From positions 1 to 54,601 of the forward strand of contig CAKOOS010000007.1 in assembly GCA_934098735.1 (NCBI GenBank): 54,601 nt of DNA, in the 5' to 3' direction. Source of the stretch: an uncultured Bacilli bacterium. Lineage in GTDB: Bacteria; Bacillota_I; Bacilli_A; RF39; UBA660. The position numbers and the translations under genes were made by a program. Of this stretch, positions 16,350-24,536 are shown in pieces. The notes under the pieces were generated by a model. That model was not told the origin of the DNA, made no database searches, and saw nothing but the letters and a program-made list of their open reading frames with translations. Position 1 is the stretch's first letter, and each line of letters opens with the position of its first letter.

Positions 16350-17393
16350 CTAAAACACTCTCAATTTTTTTATAAATTTGTAAACACCATAATCATTCTT
16401 ATCTTTTTTTATTTCCTTGATTACTTTCTTAATATTATATACTTTAAAATAACTCCATTTATTTTTCTGCATTACTAATTCTACGGCTTTGATAATAAGT
16501 CTTTTAGCATTTTTAGTGCCAAACATCAAAGACATTTCTTTTTTAGTCTTATCATCTACTTTTTTTATTAATAATTCATAATAAAAATTACTTCTTACTT
16601 TAAATATATATTTATTCCCATCAAGCTTTTTTAAAACTTTTAAAGCATCAAAATAACCTAATTCCATATTACTTCTTATATCATATTTTTTTATATCAAG
16701 AATACTTTTAGTACTCCTTGATGGTTTTATAATCACTAATTTTTGCTTATCTTTGTAAGGCCTTTTTAATCCAATTGCTTGTAAATCTATAACATAAACT
16801 TTATCATAGCCTTTATCAAGCAAGACATTTGCCGGAGCATTATCATAAAAGCCTCCATCCAAATAATAATTATCATCAATAATTTTTTCTAATTTAAATA
16901 TTGGAAGTAAACAGCTAGCTATTAAATAATCATTTAATTTATCTGGCTTTATATTCTCTTTAAACATAATAACAGGCTTAAAATCTTTAAATCTAACTGT
17001 AACAAGTCCAAAGTCTTTTTTACTTTTATACAAATATTTATTTACCTTAAACTTATCTAATACTTCTCTAAGTCCTTCTGTACTAATGCCTTTATTATTT
17101 ATAATAGTTTTAATATTGAAAAATAACTCTTTTATTAATTTTTTATCTAATTTAGCTTCATTAATTTCTCTACTTAAATTTTTTGTTAACCCCAGGATAT
17201 CACCTGCATTACAATTATACCAAAAATCAAACAATTCTTCATATTTCCCACTTGCAATTATCGCAGCATTTAAAGCCCCTATAGATGTTCCAACAAAGCC
17301 ATCAATCTTAATATTGCAATCTAGAAAAGCCTTATATGCTCCAACTTGATAAGCGCCTTTAAGTCCTCCACCTGAAAAAGCTATACCATTCAT
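16350..17393 (-). CDS. Patatin-like phospholipase
   Basis: The 347-residue protein has the complete patatin motif set: oxyanion loop SGGGLKGAYQVG at residues 7-18, nucleophile elbow GTSIGALNAA near residue 36 (Ser dyad member) and DGGFYDNAP near residue 195 with the catalytic Asp. No signal peptide is seen, so it is a cytoplasmic lipid acyl hydrolase, substrate unknown. The C-terminal 100 residues are lysine-rich. It resembles the YqhO/RssA-type patatins of Firmicutes. The start overlaps the stop of the upstream epimerase (TAATG). Confidence 0.9.
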   Translation of the reverse strand: MNGIAFSGGGLKGAYQVGAYKAFLDCNIKIDGFVGTSIGALNAAIIASGKYEELFDFWYNCNAGDILGLTKNLSREINEAKLDKKLIKELFFNIKTIINNKGISTEGLREVLDKFKVNKYLYKSKKDFGLVTVRFKDFKPVIMFKENIKPDKLNDYLIASCLLPIFKLEKIIDDNYYLDGGFYDNAPANVLLDKGYDKVYVIDLQAIGLKRPYKDKQKLVIIKPSRSTKSILDIKKYDIRSNMELGYFDALKVLKKLDGNKYIFKVRSNFYYELLIKKVDDKTKKEMSLMFGTKNAKRLIIKAVELVMQKNKWSYFKVYNIKKVIKEIKKDKNDYGVYKFIKKLRVF

Positions 17394-18307
17394 TATTTTT
17401 TACCTATAATTGGTTTTGCTAAAGTTCTTTCCATATTTCTATTTTTAGCTCTACTACGCATTCTTCCATAATATTCTTGTAATGAATCATTTCGATAATG
17501 AATTATTTGATCAAGTTCATCACGATCTTTGCAAACAGGACTATAATAATTTTTTTCTAAAAATAATCTTGATCCAATATATCTAAAACTTAATCCTATT
17601 ATTTCTAAAAGTTTATCAAGTAAGTCACCATAAACAACAGAGCTAGCACTTGTAACATTAAATGTTTTTTTATTTAAAACATCTGCAAAAGAAATTCCTT
17701 TAACAAATGCATAGGCACAATCTTCCTTAGTTACCACATCCATAAGATCTTTTCTATTTCCATGATACATAAATACTTCATTTATAGGATTACTAAGTAC
17801 TAAAGGAATTCTATATATAGTATAATTTTTAAGTTTTTTCTTTATTAAATTTTCACTATCTAATTTTGCTTTTGAAAAATAATCATATTCATCTAAAGTA
17901 ATTCTACTTTTAACACTTGGATCTACAAGTTTCTTATACATGCTGGTAGTAGAAGCATAAAATAAATGACATTTAGGATTATAATAAGTAATTGCCCTAA
18001 TTATATTTTCAGCACCTCGATAATCAATGGCTTCAGCTAATCCCTTTTTCATATCAGAAAGTGGTGGTAAAGCACTAGCTAAATAAATAATAAAATCTTG
18101 ATCTTTAACTAAGGCTTCCATAAGTACCCTATCAGTTACATCACCATATAAAATATTGACTCTTTTTTTAAATCTTTTTAATCTATTAAAAACATTTTTG
18201 TTTTTTAGATCAAGAATAGTTATTTCATACTTACCTTCACTAAGTAAATATTTTACTGTATGAACTCCAACAGCACCTGCAGCGCCCACAACTAAAACTT
18301 TTTTCAT
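17393..18307 (-). CDS. NAD(P)-binding epimerase/dehydratase-like protein
   Basis: The 304-residue protein is an extended short-chain dehydrogenase. It has a Rossmann loop VVGAAGAVGVHTV, ILYGDVTDRV and a YLASALPPL segment. The expected YxxxK catalytic pair is not canonical: the region reads EYDYFSKAKLDSE, where Lys lies at spacing 3 and 5 from the second Tyr and at 5 from the first. Activity on a sugar nucleotide or steroid-like substrate is therefore uncertain, and a binding role is possible. I chose the second ATG because AAGGG sits nine bases before it, while the first ATG touches the ribosome site. It is flanked by the ZIP transporter and patatin genes in one operon. Confidence 0.8.
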   Translation of the reverse strand: MKKVLVVGAAGAVGVHTVKYLLSEGKYEITILDLKNKNVFNRLKRFKKRVNILYGDVTDRVLMEALVKDQDFIIYLASALPPLSDMKKGLAEAIDYRGAENIIRAITYYNPKCHLFYASTTSMYKKLVDPSVKSRITLDEYDYFSKAKLDSENLIKKKLKNYTIYRIPLVLSNPINEVFMYHGNRKDLMDVVTKEDCAYAFVKGISFADVLNKKTFNVTSASSVVYGDLLDKLLEIIGLSFRYIGSRLFLEKNYYSPVCKDRDELDQIIHYRNDSLQEYYGRMRSRAKNRNMERTLAKPIIGKK

Positions 18308-18322
18308 AATGTACATCCCTTC

Positions 18323-19048
18323 TTACATAAAATTAATTATAACTAATATTATTATACCAATAATTATACCACAAATAGTGTCTTTTTCTTTTCTATTTTG
18401 CCAAACTTCCCCTAAAAGTTCAAAAACTAATATATGCAAAAGCATTCCCAGTGTTATTGAAGTAATAATGCCTGTAAATAGATGACTAATTGTCCCAAAC
18501 ATACTAGAAATAAGTCCCCCAATAAAACCTGATAAAACTAATAAAACTATAAGCACTATATTTTTTTTATTTTTAGATAAATTTGCTATTTGAAATCCAA
18601 ATGGTAAGTTATGCATACCAATACCAAGTAACATTAGTAAACCACTTTTAATATCACCTTGAGCAACACTATATAAACCAATACCTTCAATTAAATTATG
18701 AAGAAGTAAAGCCAAAAGAGTTATTATACTAATGTGATTTAAATGATTTACATGATCAGGCATCTTTTCATCATTTTCCTCATGATGATGTTCATGATGA
18801 GGTACTAATTTATCAATTAAAATTAAGCCTCCAAACCCTAAAAGCACAAAAAAAATATAATACCATTTACTATTTTCTAAAAGTTCAGGAAGCAAATCAC
18901 CAGCAATAAGACCCATTAAAACTATCATTGCACAAGCTATCGAAATATTGGCAAATTTTGTTTTATTCTCAACAATTTTATAAATAAAAATACCAATTAA
19001 AAAAAATAGTCCACTTATAAAAGTCAAAAATAAAGGCATAAAATTCAT
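18323..19048 (-). CDS. ZIP family divalent metal transporter
   Basis: The 241-residue protein has about eight membrane helices with a cytoplasmic His-rich loop (VPHHEHHHEEND, near residue 87) and the two ZIP metal motifs LLHNLIEGIGL and IGMHNLPFG in helices IV and V. ZIP proteins import zinc or other divalent ions. The bacterial branch with this loop resembles ZupT/GufA. It is the first gene of a five-gene operon. The true start may be the ATG at codon 4; both lie behind weak GA-rich ribosome sites. Confidence 0.88.
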   Translation of the reverse strand: MNFMPLFLTFISGLFFLIGIFIYKIVENKTKFANISIACAMIVLMGLIAGDLLPELLENSKWYYIFFVLLGFGGLILIDKLVPHHEHHHEENDEKMPDHVNHLNHISIITLLALLLHNLIEGIGLYSVAQGDIKSGLLMLLGIGMHNLPFGFQIANLSKNKKNIVLIVLLVLSGFIGGLISSMFGTISHLFTGIITSITLGMLLHILVFELLGEVWQNRKEKDTICGIIIGIIILVIINFM

Positions 19049-19081
19049 CTCATTTCTGCCCTTATTTTATCAAATTTTTAC

Positions 19082-19105
19082 AAAAAAAAAAAGGACTAAC
19101 GTCCT
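19082..19105 (-). terminator. Terminator after the TasA-like gene
   Basis: Minus-strand AGGAC-GTTA-GTCCT is followed by eleven Ts. It lies 16 bases past the stop codon and insulates the downstream zip operon. Confidence 0.92.
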
Positions 19106-19121
19106 AATTTTATAAATTAAA

Positions 19122-19796
19122 TTAACAACTTACTTTTGTGAATTTAACTGCACCAGCAAAGTTCTTACCAGTATTATCATTTTGGTCAGCATCTAAGTTA
19201 ACTAATGTAACAGATAAAGTCCAAGTATCAGTAATAGTTTCTCCAGCAGCTGGAACTAATTTAAATGTATAATCAGTACCACCTTTAGTAGTTGGGATCT
19301 TAACTTCTACAGGCTTTGCAGATGTTGCAACACCATTATTACCTTCAGTAGTAATGTTCTTGTTTTCAACTAAAACATCATCATTTCTTTTTGCTGTAAA
19401 TGTTAATTCAGCATCATGTGCAGTATTAGTTGAAGAATATACAAATGTATTATTTGTAATACTTAAAGTTGCTGTATAACACATAGAACGATCAGCTTCT
19501 GAAACAGTTGAACCAGTAGTTGAAGTTGGAGCAGTCCAAGCTACAGTACCAGTTGATTCTCCGCTTCGACTTTCTTTATCAGTTTGGTTAAAGTTTGTAG
19601 CATCTGCATAAATACTAATAGCTTTAAAAGTACTTAATGAAGAACTACCAGCTTTACCAGTTTGAACAACTACATCAGCTTGACTAGCTGTACCACCTTG
19701 AGCAGTGAAGTATGCAAATGTTGCACCTACTACAGCAACTAATAAAGTTGCAACTGCAATAACTGTTAATAAGATCGTATTCTTTTTATTTTCCAT
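19122..19796 (-). CDS. Secreted TasA/camelysin-like protein with SipW-type signal
   Basis: The 224-residue protein begins with a charged stretch and a hydrophobic helix ending in AVVGATFAYFTA, the SipW-dependent signal motif also seen in TasA, TapA and camelysin-like proteins. The mature part is Thr/Ser/Ala-rich with beta-strand character, as expected of an amyloid-like fibre or surface protein. Only two cysteines appear: one mid-chain (RSMCYTATLS) and one as the very last residue (FTKVSC). They could form a disulfide or an intermolecular link. Codons are more GC-rich than in neighbours, consistent with high expression. It has a strong sigma-A promoter, a GGAGGAAAG ribosome site and a strong terminator. 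The dedicated signal peptidase SipW is not in the window. Confidence 0.8.
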   Translation of the reverse strand: MENKKNTILLTVIAVATLLVAVVGATFAYFTAQGGTASQADVVVQTGKAGSSSLSTFKAISIYADATNFNQTDKESRSGESTGTVAWTAPTSTTGSTVSEADRSMCYTATLSITNNTFVYSSTNTAHDAELTFTAKRNDDVLVENKNITTEGNNGVATSAKPVEVKIPTTKGGTDYTFKLVPAAGETITDTWTLSVTLVNLDADQNDNTGKNFAGAVKFTKVSC

Positions 19797-19823
19797 CTCT
19801 ACTTTCTTTCCTCCTCTATTCTA

Positions 19824-19852
19824 ATATTACTATTTTTTAATTTGTAAGTCAA
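19824..19852 (-). promoter_or_regulatory. Sigma-A promoter of the TasA-like gene
   Basis: TTGACT, a 17-base spacer and TAATAT on the minus strand, with the transcript starting about 20 bases before GAGGAGGAAAG. Close to consensus, as expected for an abundant surface protein. Confidence 0.8.
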
Positions 19853-19869
19853 CACTAAAAATACATTTT

Positions 19870-19892
19870 GATAAAGTTTTTTTCACTTTATC
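19870..19892. repeat. Perfect 8-bp inverted repeat upstream of the TasA-like promoter
   Basis: GATAAAGT and ACTTTATC flank seven bases, centred about 30 bases upstream of the -35 element. No T-run follows in either direction, so it is not a normal terminator and could be an operator for a dimeric regulator (inference). Confidence 0.45.
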
Positions 19893-19953
19893 TTCACATT
19901 ATTTTTTCATTTGCCTTAAAATGGGAATTTTGAAAATTTTAATTTGACATAAA

Positions 19954-19980
19954 TAAAAAATAGAAACTTTTTTGTTTCTA
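19954..19980 (-). terminator. Terminator after the larger SipW-type protein gene
   Basis: TAGAAAC / GTTTCTA around six As, followed by TTTTTTATTT on the minus strand. The hairpin begins in the stop codon of the gene it ends. Confidence 0.85.
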
Positions 19981-21105
19981 TCTATGCATAGCAAAATCTA
20001 AAGTTGATGATTTTAAATCTATATTTATTCCACTTATATCTTCATCCATTCCACCAATAAGTTTATAGGTTGGATAAAGAGCACCACTTGATAAACTAAT
20101 TCTATCACTATAAGAGTCATAACCATTTTTAGCAATAATTTTACTTACCGTAGTCCCATAGGAATTAGCAACTGTAAATATATTAGAGCCAGTAAAAACA
20201 GAACCTCTACTTGCTAAACTTACAACATTCCCTTCTTCAACGGTAATATTACCTTTATATTTAGAACCATTATAAGTTATTTCCACATTATAAACTCCTG
20301 GATATAAATTATTTAAAGCATAACTTCCATCACTTGTTGTAGTTACAATTGAACCATTTTGAATATTAATTGTTGCATTTCCTGTTAAAACAGCAGAATC
20401 CAAAGTAACAGTTCCACTTAGATTATAGCTCATTTTAGCATTTTCAACTTCAGCTACTACTTCGGTATCTAAATAAAAATACGTAAAACTAGCAGCAGGT
20501 ATAGCTTTATCACTAAGCCACATCTTAATTTTATAAGTTTTGGTAGCATTACTACTTGAAGTTCCCCCTAAAGTATTAAATAAAATAGCATAACGATTAT
20601 TTCGATAATCACTAGGATCATAACTATATATTGGTAAATCTGTAACAGACATTGGACCTGCTACTAAAGTATCACTTACACCAGCACCATTATATTCATA
20701 AACTGCAAACATAACATAATCAAGCGGAGTAAGTAAATCACTATCACTATATCCACTTCTATTTTTAAAACTATCCATATCATAACCAATATTTAAAACA
20801 TAAGTTGAAGATAAAGTTCCAGTGTTTTGAATATAAACTACACTAGATTCATTCTGAGCCATACCAGCAGCATTAGATATTGATGGCATTCCTTCTCTTA
20901 AAACAGACTTTGTATCATTTCCATAAGATACTGCCAAAGATCCAGTAGTTATTACTTGATTAGTAGTATTTGTTTTAACTGTAAAAAATGACGCATAACT
21001 AATTCCAATTGATGCTATTGTTAATGCAAATACACAAACAGCAATAAAAAAATTACGATTTTTAATGAATTTGGTAAGTTTATTCCAATCTATTTTAGAT
21101 TTCAT
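19978..21105 (-). CDS. Secreted surface protein with SipW-type signal and a carboxypeptidase-regulatory-like domain
   Basis: The 375-residue protein starts with a charged N-terminus, a membrane helix (FFIAVCVFALTIASIGISYA) and then SFFTVKT, which resembles the SipW-type export signal. A beta-rich domain of about 190 residues with TasA-like features (TGSLAVSYG, YIQNTGTLSSTYVLNIGYD) follows. Next comes a domain like carboxypeptidase-regulatory or CnaB repeats (LSGTVTLDSAVLTGNATI, SDGSYALNNLYPGVYNVEI). The end is unrecognised. Proteins of this kind are often minor subunits of surface fibres; here the neighbour is a smaller SipW-type protein with its own promoter. The start was set at the ATG behind AGGTGATAAT; an ATG five codons upstream lacks a ribosome site. 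Confidence 0.75.
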   Translation of the reverse strand: MKSKIDWNKLTKFIKNRNFFIAVCVFALTIASIGISYASFFTVKTNTTNQVITTGSLAVSYGNDTKSVLREGMPSISNAAGMAQNESSVVYIQNTGTLSSTYVLNIGYDMDSFKNRSGYSDSDLLTPLDYVMFAVYEYNGAGVSDTLVAGPMSVTDLPIYSYDPSDYRNNRYAILFNTLGGTSSSNATKTYKIKMWLSDKAIPAASFTYFYLDTEVVAEVENAKMSYNLSGTVTLDSAVLTGNATINIQNGSIVTTTSDGSYALNNLYPGVYNVEITYNGSKYKGNITVEEGNVVSLASRGSVFTGSNIFTVANSYGTTVSKIIAKNGYDSYSDRISLSSGALYPTYKLIGGMDEDISGINIDLKSSTLDFAMHR

Positions 21106-21140
21106 ATTATCACCTAGCATAATTCTAACACAATAATTTA

Positions 21141-21164
21141 CAAAAAAAAAGAGCTTAATGCCCT
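21141..21164 (-). terminator. Terminator after typA
   Basis: Minus-strand AGGGC-ATTAA-GCTCT (one G-U pair) runs into nine Ts. It overlaps the last codons of typA. Confidence 0.75.
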
Positions 21165-22957
21165 TTACGATATCTTTCTTTTGGATCTAAATATTTTTTT
21201 CTTAATCTAATTTCTGTTGGTGTTATTTCAATATATTCATCTTCTTCAATAAACTCAAGTGCTTCTTCTAATGTAAATTTCTTTGCTTTATTCAAAACAA
21301 TAGCTTCATCAGCATGTGAACTTCTTGTATTAGTAAGTTCCTTATTTTTACAAGGATTTACATCTAAATCTCCTTCTTTATTACATATACCAATTATCAT
21401 ACCGGCATATACATCTGTAGAAGGATCGACAATCATTGTACCTCTACTACTTAAATTAAATAACGAATAACCAAAAGTAGTTCCATTAGCCATAGATACT
21501 AAAACACCATTTTTACGTCCAGAAATACTTCCAGCATAAGGACCATAAGAATCGAATGAACGAACCATGATTCCTTCGCCTTTAGTTTCAGTAATAAATG
21601 AACCACGATATCCAATTAAACCTCGCGTTGGAACTAAATACTCAACTCTGGTATACCCAACTTCACCTGGAGTTACACTTTGCATTATTCCTTTTCTTTC
21701 ATTTAATGAATTTATAACAGTACCAGAAAATTCATTTGGAACATTTACAATAACTTTTTCATAAGGTTCTTCCTTTTTACCATTTTCTTCTTTAAAGATT
21801 ACTTCTGGTTTAGAAACTGAAAGTTCATAACCTTCACGACGCATATTTTCAAGTAATATTGATAAATGAAGTTCCCCACGACCACTAACTTTAAATCCGT
21901 CAGCTCCAGCTAAAGGTTCAACTTTAAGTCCTACATTAGTTTCTAATTCTTTTTCAAGTCTTTCTTTTAAGTGTCTGCTAGTTAAAAACTTACCACTTTG
22001 ACCAGCAAAAGGTGAATTATTTACTAAAAAGTTCATTGATAAAGTTGGTTCTTCTATTACTATTTTAGGAAGTGGATCAATTACATCCTTTTCACAAATG
22101 GTATCCCCTATTGATACATCGCTACATCCAGCTACAGTAACAATGTCTCCAAAATAAGCAACTGGCACTTCTACTCTTTTAATTCCTTCATTTACAAATA
22201 ATTTAGTAACCCTAAATGATTCAACTCTTCCATCATTCGTTGCCAAAGAAACAGTTTCACCAGATTTAATTTTTCCTTTATTTATTCTACCAATACCTAG
22301 TCTACCAATATAATCATCATAATCAAGTTGACAAATTTGTAGTTGTAATGGATCATTTTCATTACCTTCAAATGGTTTTGTATTTTTTATAATTGTTTCA
22401 AATAATGGTGTTAAATCTTTACCATCTTCTCCCATATTATAAATAGCATAACCACTTCTAGCACTACCATATAAAATTGGAAAATCAAGTTGTTCATCCG
22501 TAGCACCTAGTTCCATAAACAAATTAAAAGTCATATCAACTACTTCTTCAGCTCTTTGATCTTTTTTATCTATTTTATTAATAAATAAAATTGGTTTTAA
22601 ATTATTTTGTAAAGCTTCTTTTAGCACAAATCTAGTTTGAGGCATTGGGCCTTCAGCAGAATCAACTAGTAAAATAACAGTATCTACTGTTTTAATAACT
22701 CTTTCAATTTCACTTGAAAAATCCGCATGACCTGGAGTATCTACAATATTTATTTTATAATCTTTATATTTAATAGCACAGTTTTTAGCTGTAATAGTAA
22801 TACCTCTTTCTTTTTCAAGGTCACCACTATCCATTACACAATCTACTAGCTCTTCATTAGCTCTAAATACACCACTTTGTCTAAGTAATCCATCAACAAG
22901 TGTAGATTTTCCTGCATCTACGTGCGCAACTACCGCAATATTTATAATTTTATCCAT
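21155..22957 (-). CDS. typA: Ribosome-binding GTPase TypA/BipA
   Basis: TypA is a translational GTPase of the EF-G class that binds 70S ribosomes and aids 50S assembly and stress adaptation. The G1 loop AHVDAGKSTLVDGLL is near residue 14. G2 is RGITITAKN, G3 DTPGHADF and G4 NKIDKKD. An EF-Tu-like domain 2 and the TypA-specific C-terminal part (PTRGLIGYRGSF, IIGICNKEGDLDVN) follow. Its 600 residues are the normal length. I selected the internal ATG (MDKIIN) because AAGGG lies nine bases ahead of it, while the upstream GTG codon falls inside the ribosome site. It is monocistronic, with the recA terminator upstream and its own downstream. Confidence 0.95.
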   Translation of the reverse strand: MDKIINIAVVAHVDAGKSTLVDGLLRQSGVFRANEELVDCVMDSGDLEKERGITITAKNCAIKYKDYKINIVDTPGHADFSSEIERVIKTVDTVILLVDSAEGPMPQTRFVLKEALQNNLKPILFINKIDKKDQRAEEVVDMTFNLFMELGATDEQLDFPILYGSARSGYAIYNMGEDGKDLTPLFETIIKNTKPFEGNENDPLQLQICQLDYDDYIGRLGIGRINKGKIKSGETVSLATNDGRVESFRVTKLFVNEGIKRVEVPVAYFGDIVTVAGCSDVSIGDTICEKDVIDPLPKIVIEEPTLSMNFLVNNSPFAGQSGKFLTSRHLKERLEKELETNVGLKVEPLAGADGFKVSGRGELHLSILLENMRREGYELSVSKPEVIFKEENGKKEEPYEKVIVNVPNEFSGTVINSLNERKGIMQSVTPGEVGYTRVEYLVPTRGLIGYRGSFITETKGEGIMVRSFDSYGPYAGSISGRKNGVLVSMANGTTFGYSLFNLSSRGTMIVDPSTDVYAGMIIGICNKEGDLDVNPCKNKELTNTRSSHADEAIVLNKAKKFTLEEALEFIEEDEYIEITPTEIRLRKKYLDPKERYRKGH

Positions 22958-23018
22958 AAACTTCACCCTTTTTCGTAAACTCCCATAGATAATAATACAG
23001 AATTAATCAAAAGTCAAG

Positions 23019-23048
23019 AAAAACCTTGTTTCACCTAAGAAACAAGGT
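23019..23048 (-). terminator. Terminator after recA
   Basis: A perfect 10-bp stem ACCTTGTTTC / GAAACAAGGT with a six-base loop, followed by TTTTTC on the minus strand, just past the recA stop. Confidence 0.88.
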
Positions 23049-23053
23049 CTTAA

Positions 23054-24100
23054 CTATTCATCTAAATTTTTTTCTTTCTTACTCTTTTTTGGTGCATCTA
23101 TAAAACCATAATGTTCTCTGATTTTTTGCTCTATTTCATCACGAATATTAGTGTTTTCTTTTAAAAATATTTTTACATTTTCCTTACCTTGACCAATTTT
23201 TTCACCATTGTAAGAATACCATGCTCCACTTTTATCTATAATTGCCAAACTACTTGCTATATCAATAATTTCTCCTTCACGAGATATTCCTTCTCCATAC
23301 ATTATATCTACACTTGCAGTTTTAAATGGCGGAGCTACTTTATTTTTAACGACCTTAATGTTAGTTTTATTTCCAATTATTTGATCTCCCATTTTTATTT
23401 GTTCTCCTCTACGAACATCAAGTCTTATCGTAGAATAAAATTTTAATGCTCTTCCTCCTGGTGTTGTTTCGGGATTACCAAACATAACTCCAACTTTTTC
23501 TCTTAACTGATTAATAAAGATAGCAGTAGTCTTTGTTTTATTCATTGTTCCTGATAATTTTCTCAAGGCTTGTGACATAAGTCTAGCTTGAAGACCTACA
23601 TGAGAATCTCCCATTTCACCATCAATTTCTGCCTGAGGAACTAAAGCTGCAACCGAATCAATTACTACAATATTTACAGCTTCACTTTTAACTAAAGCAT
23701 CACATATTTCAAGAGCTTGTTCTCCAGTATCTGGTTGACTTAATAAAAGTTCATTAATATTTACACCAAGATTTCTAGCATAGACAGGATCTAAAGCATG
23801 TTCAGCATCAATAAATGCTGCTCTTCCTCCTGCTTTTTGAACTTCTGCAATTGCTTGTAAAGCTACCGTTGTTTTACCACTTGATTCAGGGCCATATATT
23901 TCAATAATTCTTCCTTTAGGATAACCACCTACACCTAAAGCAATATCTATAGAAATTGAACCACTGGAAGTAACATCTACATTCATGTGTTCATTATCGC
24001 CAAGTTTCATAATTGCACCTGCTCCAAATTGTTTTTCAATATCAGCAAGTACCTGTTCCAACGCCTTGTCTTTATTCTTTTCTTCTTTATTAACTTTCAT
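23054..24100 (-). CDS. recA: Recombinase RecA
   Basis: RecA forms ATP-dependent filaments on single-stranded DNA, catalyses strand exchange and triggers LexA self-cleavage. The 348-residue protein has Walker A GPESSGKTT near residue 68 and NQLREKVGVMFGNPETTPGGRALKFY (L2 and neighbouring loops, split here: NQLREKVGVMFG and ETTPGGRALKFY). It also has the C-terminal GEGISREGEIID and a charged tail KKSKKEKNLDE. The start is the ATG after TAGGAGGAAAA; an in-frame upstream ATG lies inside the promoter region. A sigma-A promoter and a LexA-type box precede it, so SOS control is likely. It follows spoVAE on the same strand but has its own promoter. Confidence 0.97.
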   Translation of the reverse strand: MKVNKEEKNKDKALEQVLADIEKQFGAGAIMKLGDNEHMNVDVTSSGSISIDIALGVGGYPKGRIIEIYGPESSGKTTVALQAIAEVQKAGGRAAFIDAEHALDPVYARNLGVNINELLLSQPDTGEQALEICDALVKSEAVNIVVIDSVAALVPQAEIDGEMGDSHVGLQARLMSQALRKLSGTMNKTKTTAIFINQLREKVGVMFGNPETTPGGRALKFYSTIRLDVRRGEQIKMGDQIIGNKTNIKVVKNKVAPPFKTASVDIMYGEGISREGEIIDIASSLAIIDKSGAWYSYNGEKIGQGKENVKIFLKENTNIRDEIEQKIREHYGFIDAPKKSKKEKNLDE

Positions 24101-24131
24101 TTTTCCTCCTAAAATACCCTGATACATCCTA

Positions 24132-24160
24132 ATTTTAACGTAATATAAAATAAAAGTCAA
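24132..24160 (-). promoter_or_regulatory. Sigma-A promoter of recA
   Basis: TTGACT, a 17-base spacer and TAAAAT on the minus strand. The SOS box lies ten bases upstream of the -35. Confidence 0.78.
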
Positions 24161-24169
24161 TACATTTTT

Positions 24170-24184
24170 ACAAACATTTGTTCA
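24170..24184. promoter_or_regulatory. LexA (SOS) box of recA
   Basis: On the minus strand the sequence TGAACAAATGTTTGT fits the Gram-positive SOS box CGAACnnnnGTTYG at the core GAAC-N4-GTTT. It sits between the spoVAE stop codon and the recA promoter. Assignment rests on the match to the Bacillus-type LexA consensus and on its place before recA. Confidence 0.7.
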
Positions 24185-24185
24185 A

Positions 24186-24536
24186 TTAGTTTTTAGGTTT
24201 AAAAAATAACGCTACTATAAAGGCACAAACTATCGCTCCAGTTATTACCGCAGATGATTTAGATAACATTTGAGTAAAGATACCTAAAAAACCATCTTCA
24301 TAATAACCATTTAAAGCTGAACTATATAAAGAATGGCCAAAATTAGAAATTAATATAGTTGCACCAGAACCGAATTTACTGATTATTTTATCATAACAAC
24401 CCAGAAAAGATAAAAATGCACCTGCAACAGTATAAATACTAGTTATATGACCAGGAGTAAGTTTAGTATTATCTAATATAATCTGTGCAACTGCACAAGC
24501 TAAACCAGCAAAAAGAAACGCAAGCAAAAATCTCAT
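24186..24536 (-). CDS. spoVAE: Stage V sporulation protein AE (SpoVAEb type)
   Basis: The 116-residue membrane protein has about four hydrophobic helices and the family pattern LTPGHITSIYTVAGAFLSFLG and SNFGHSLYSSALNGYYEDGFLGIF. SpoVA proteins form the inner-membrane channel that loads dipicolinic acid into the forespore and releases it at germination. The start overlaps the spoVAD stop (TAATG) behind GGAGGTGG. It ends the spoIIAA-sigF-spoVAC-spoVAD-spoVAE operon. The same arrangement (with spoIIAB included) is common in spore-forming Clostridia. Confidence 0.9.
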   Translation of the reverse strand: MRFLLAFLFAGLACAVAQIILDNTKLTPGHITSIYTVAGAFLSFLGCYDKIISKFGSGATILISNFGHSLYSSALNGYYEDGFLGIFTQMLSKSSAVITGAIVCAFIVALFFKPKN

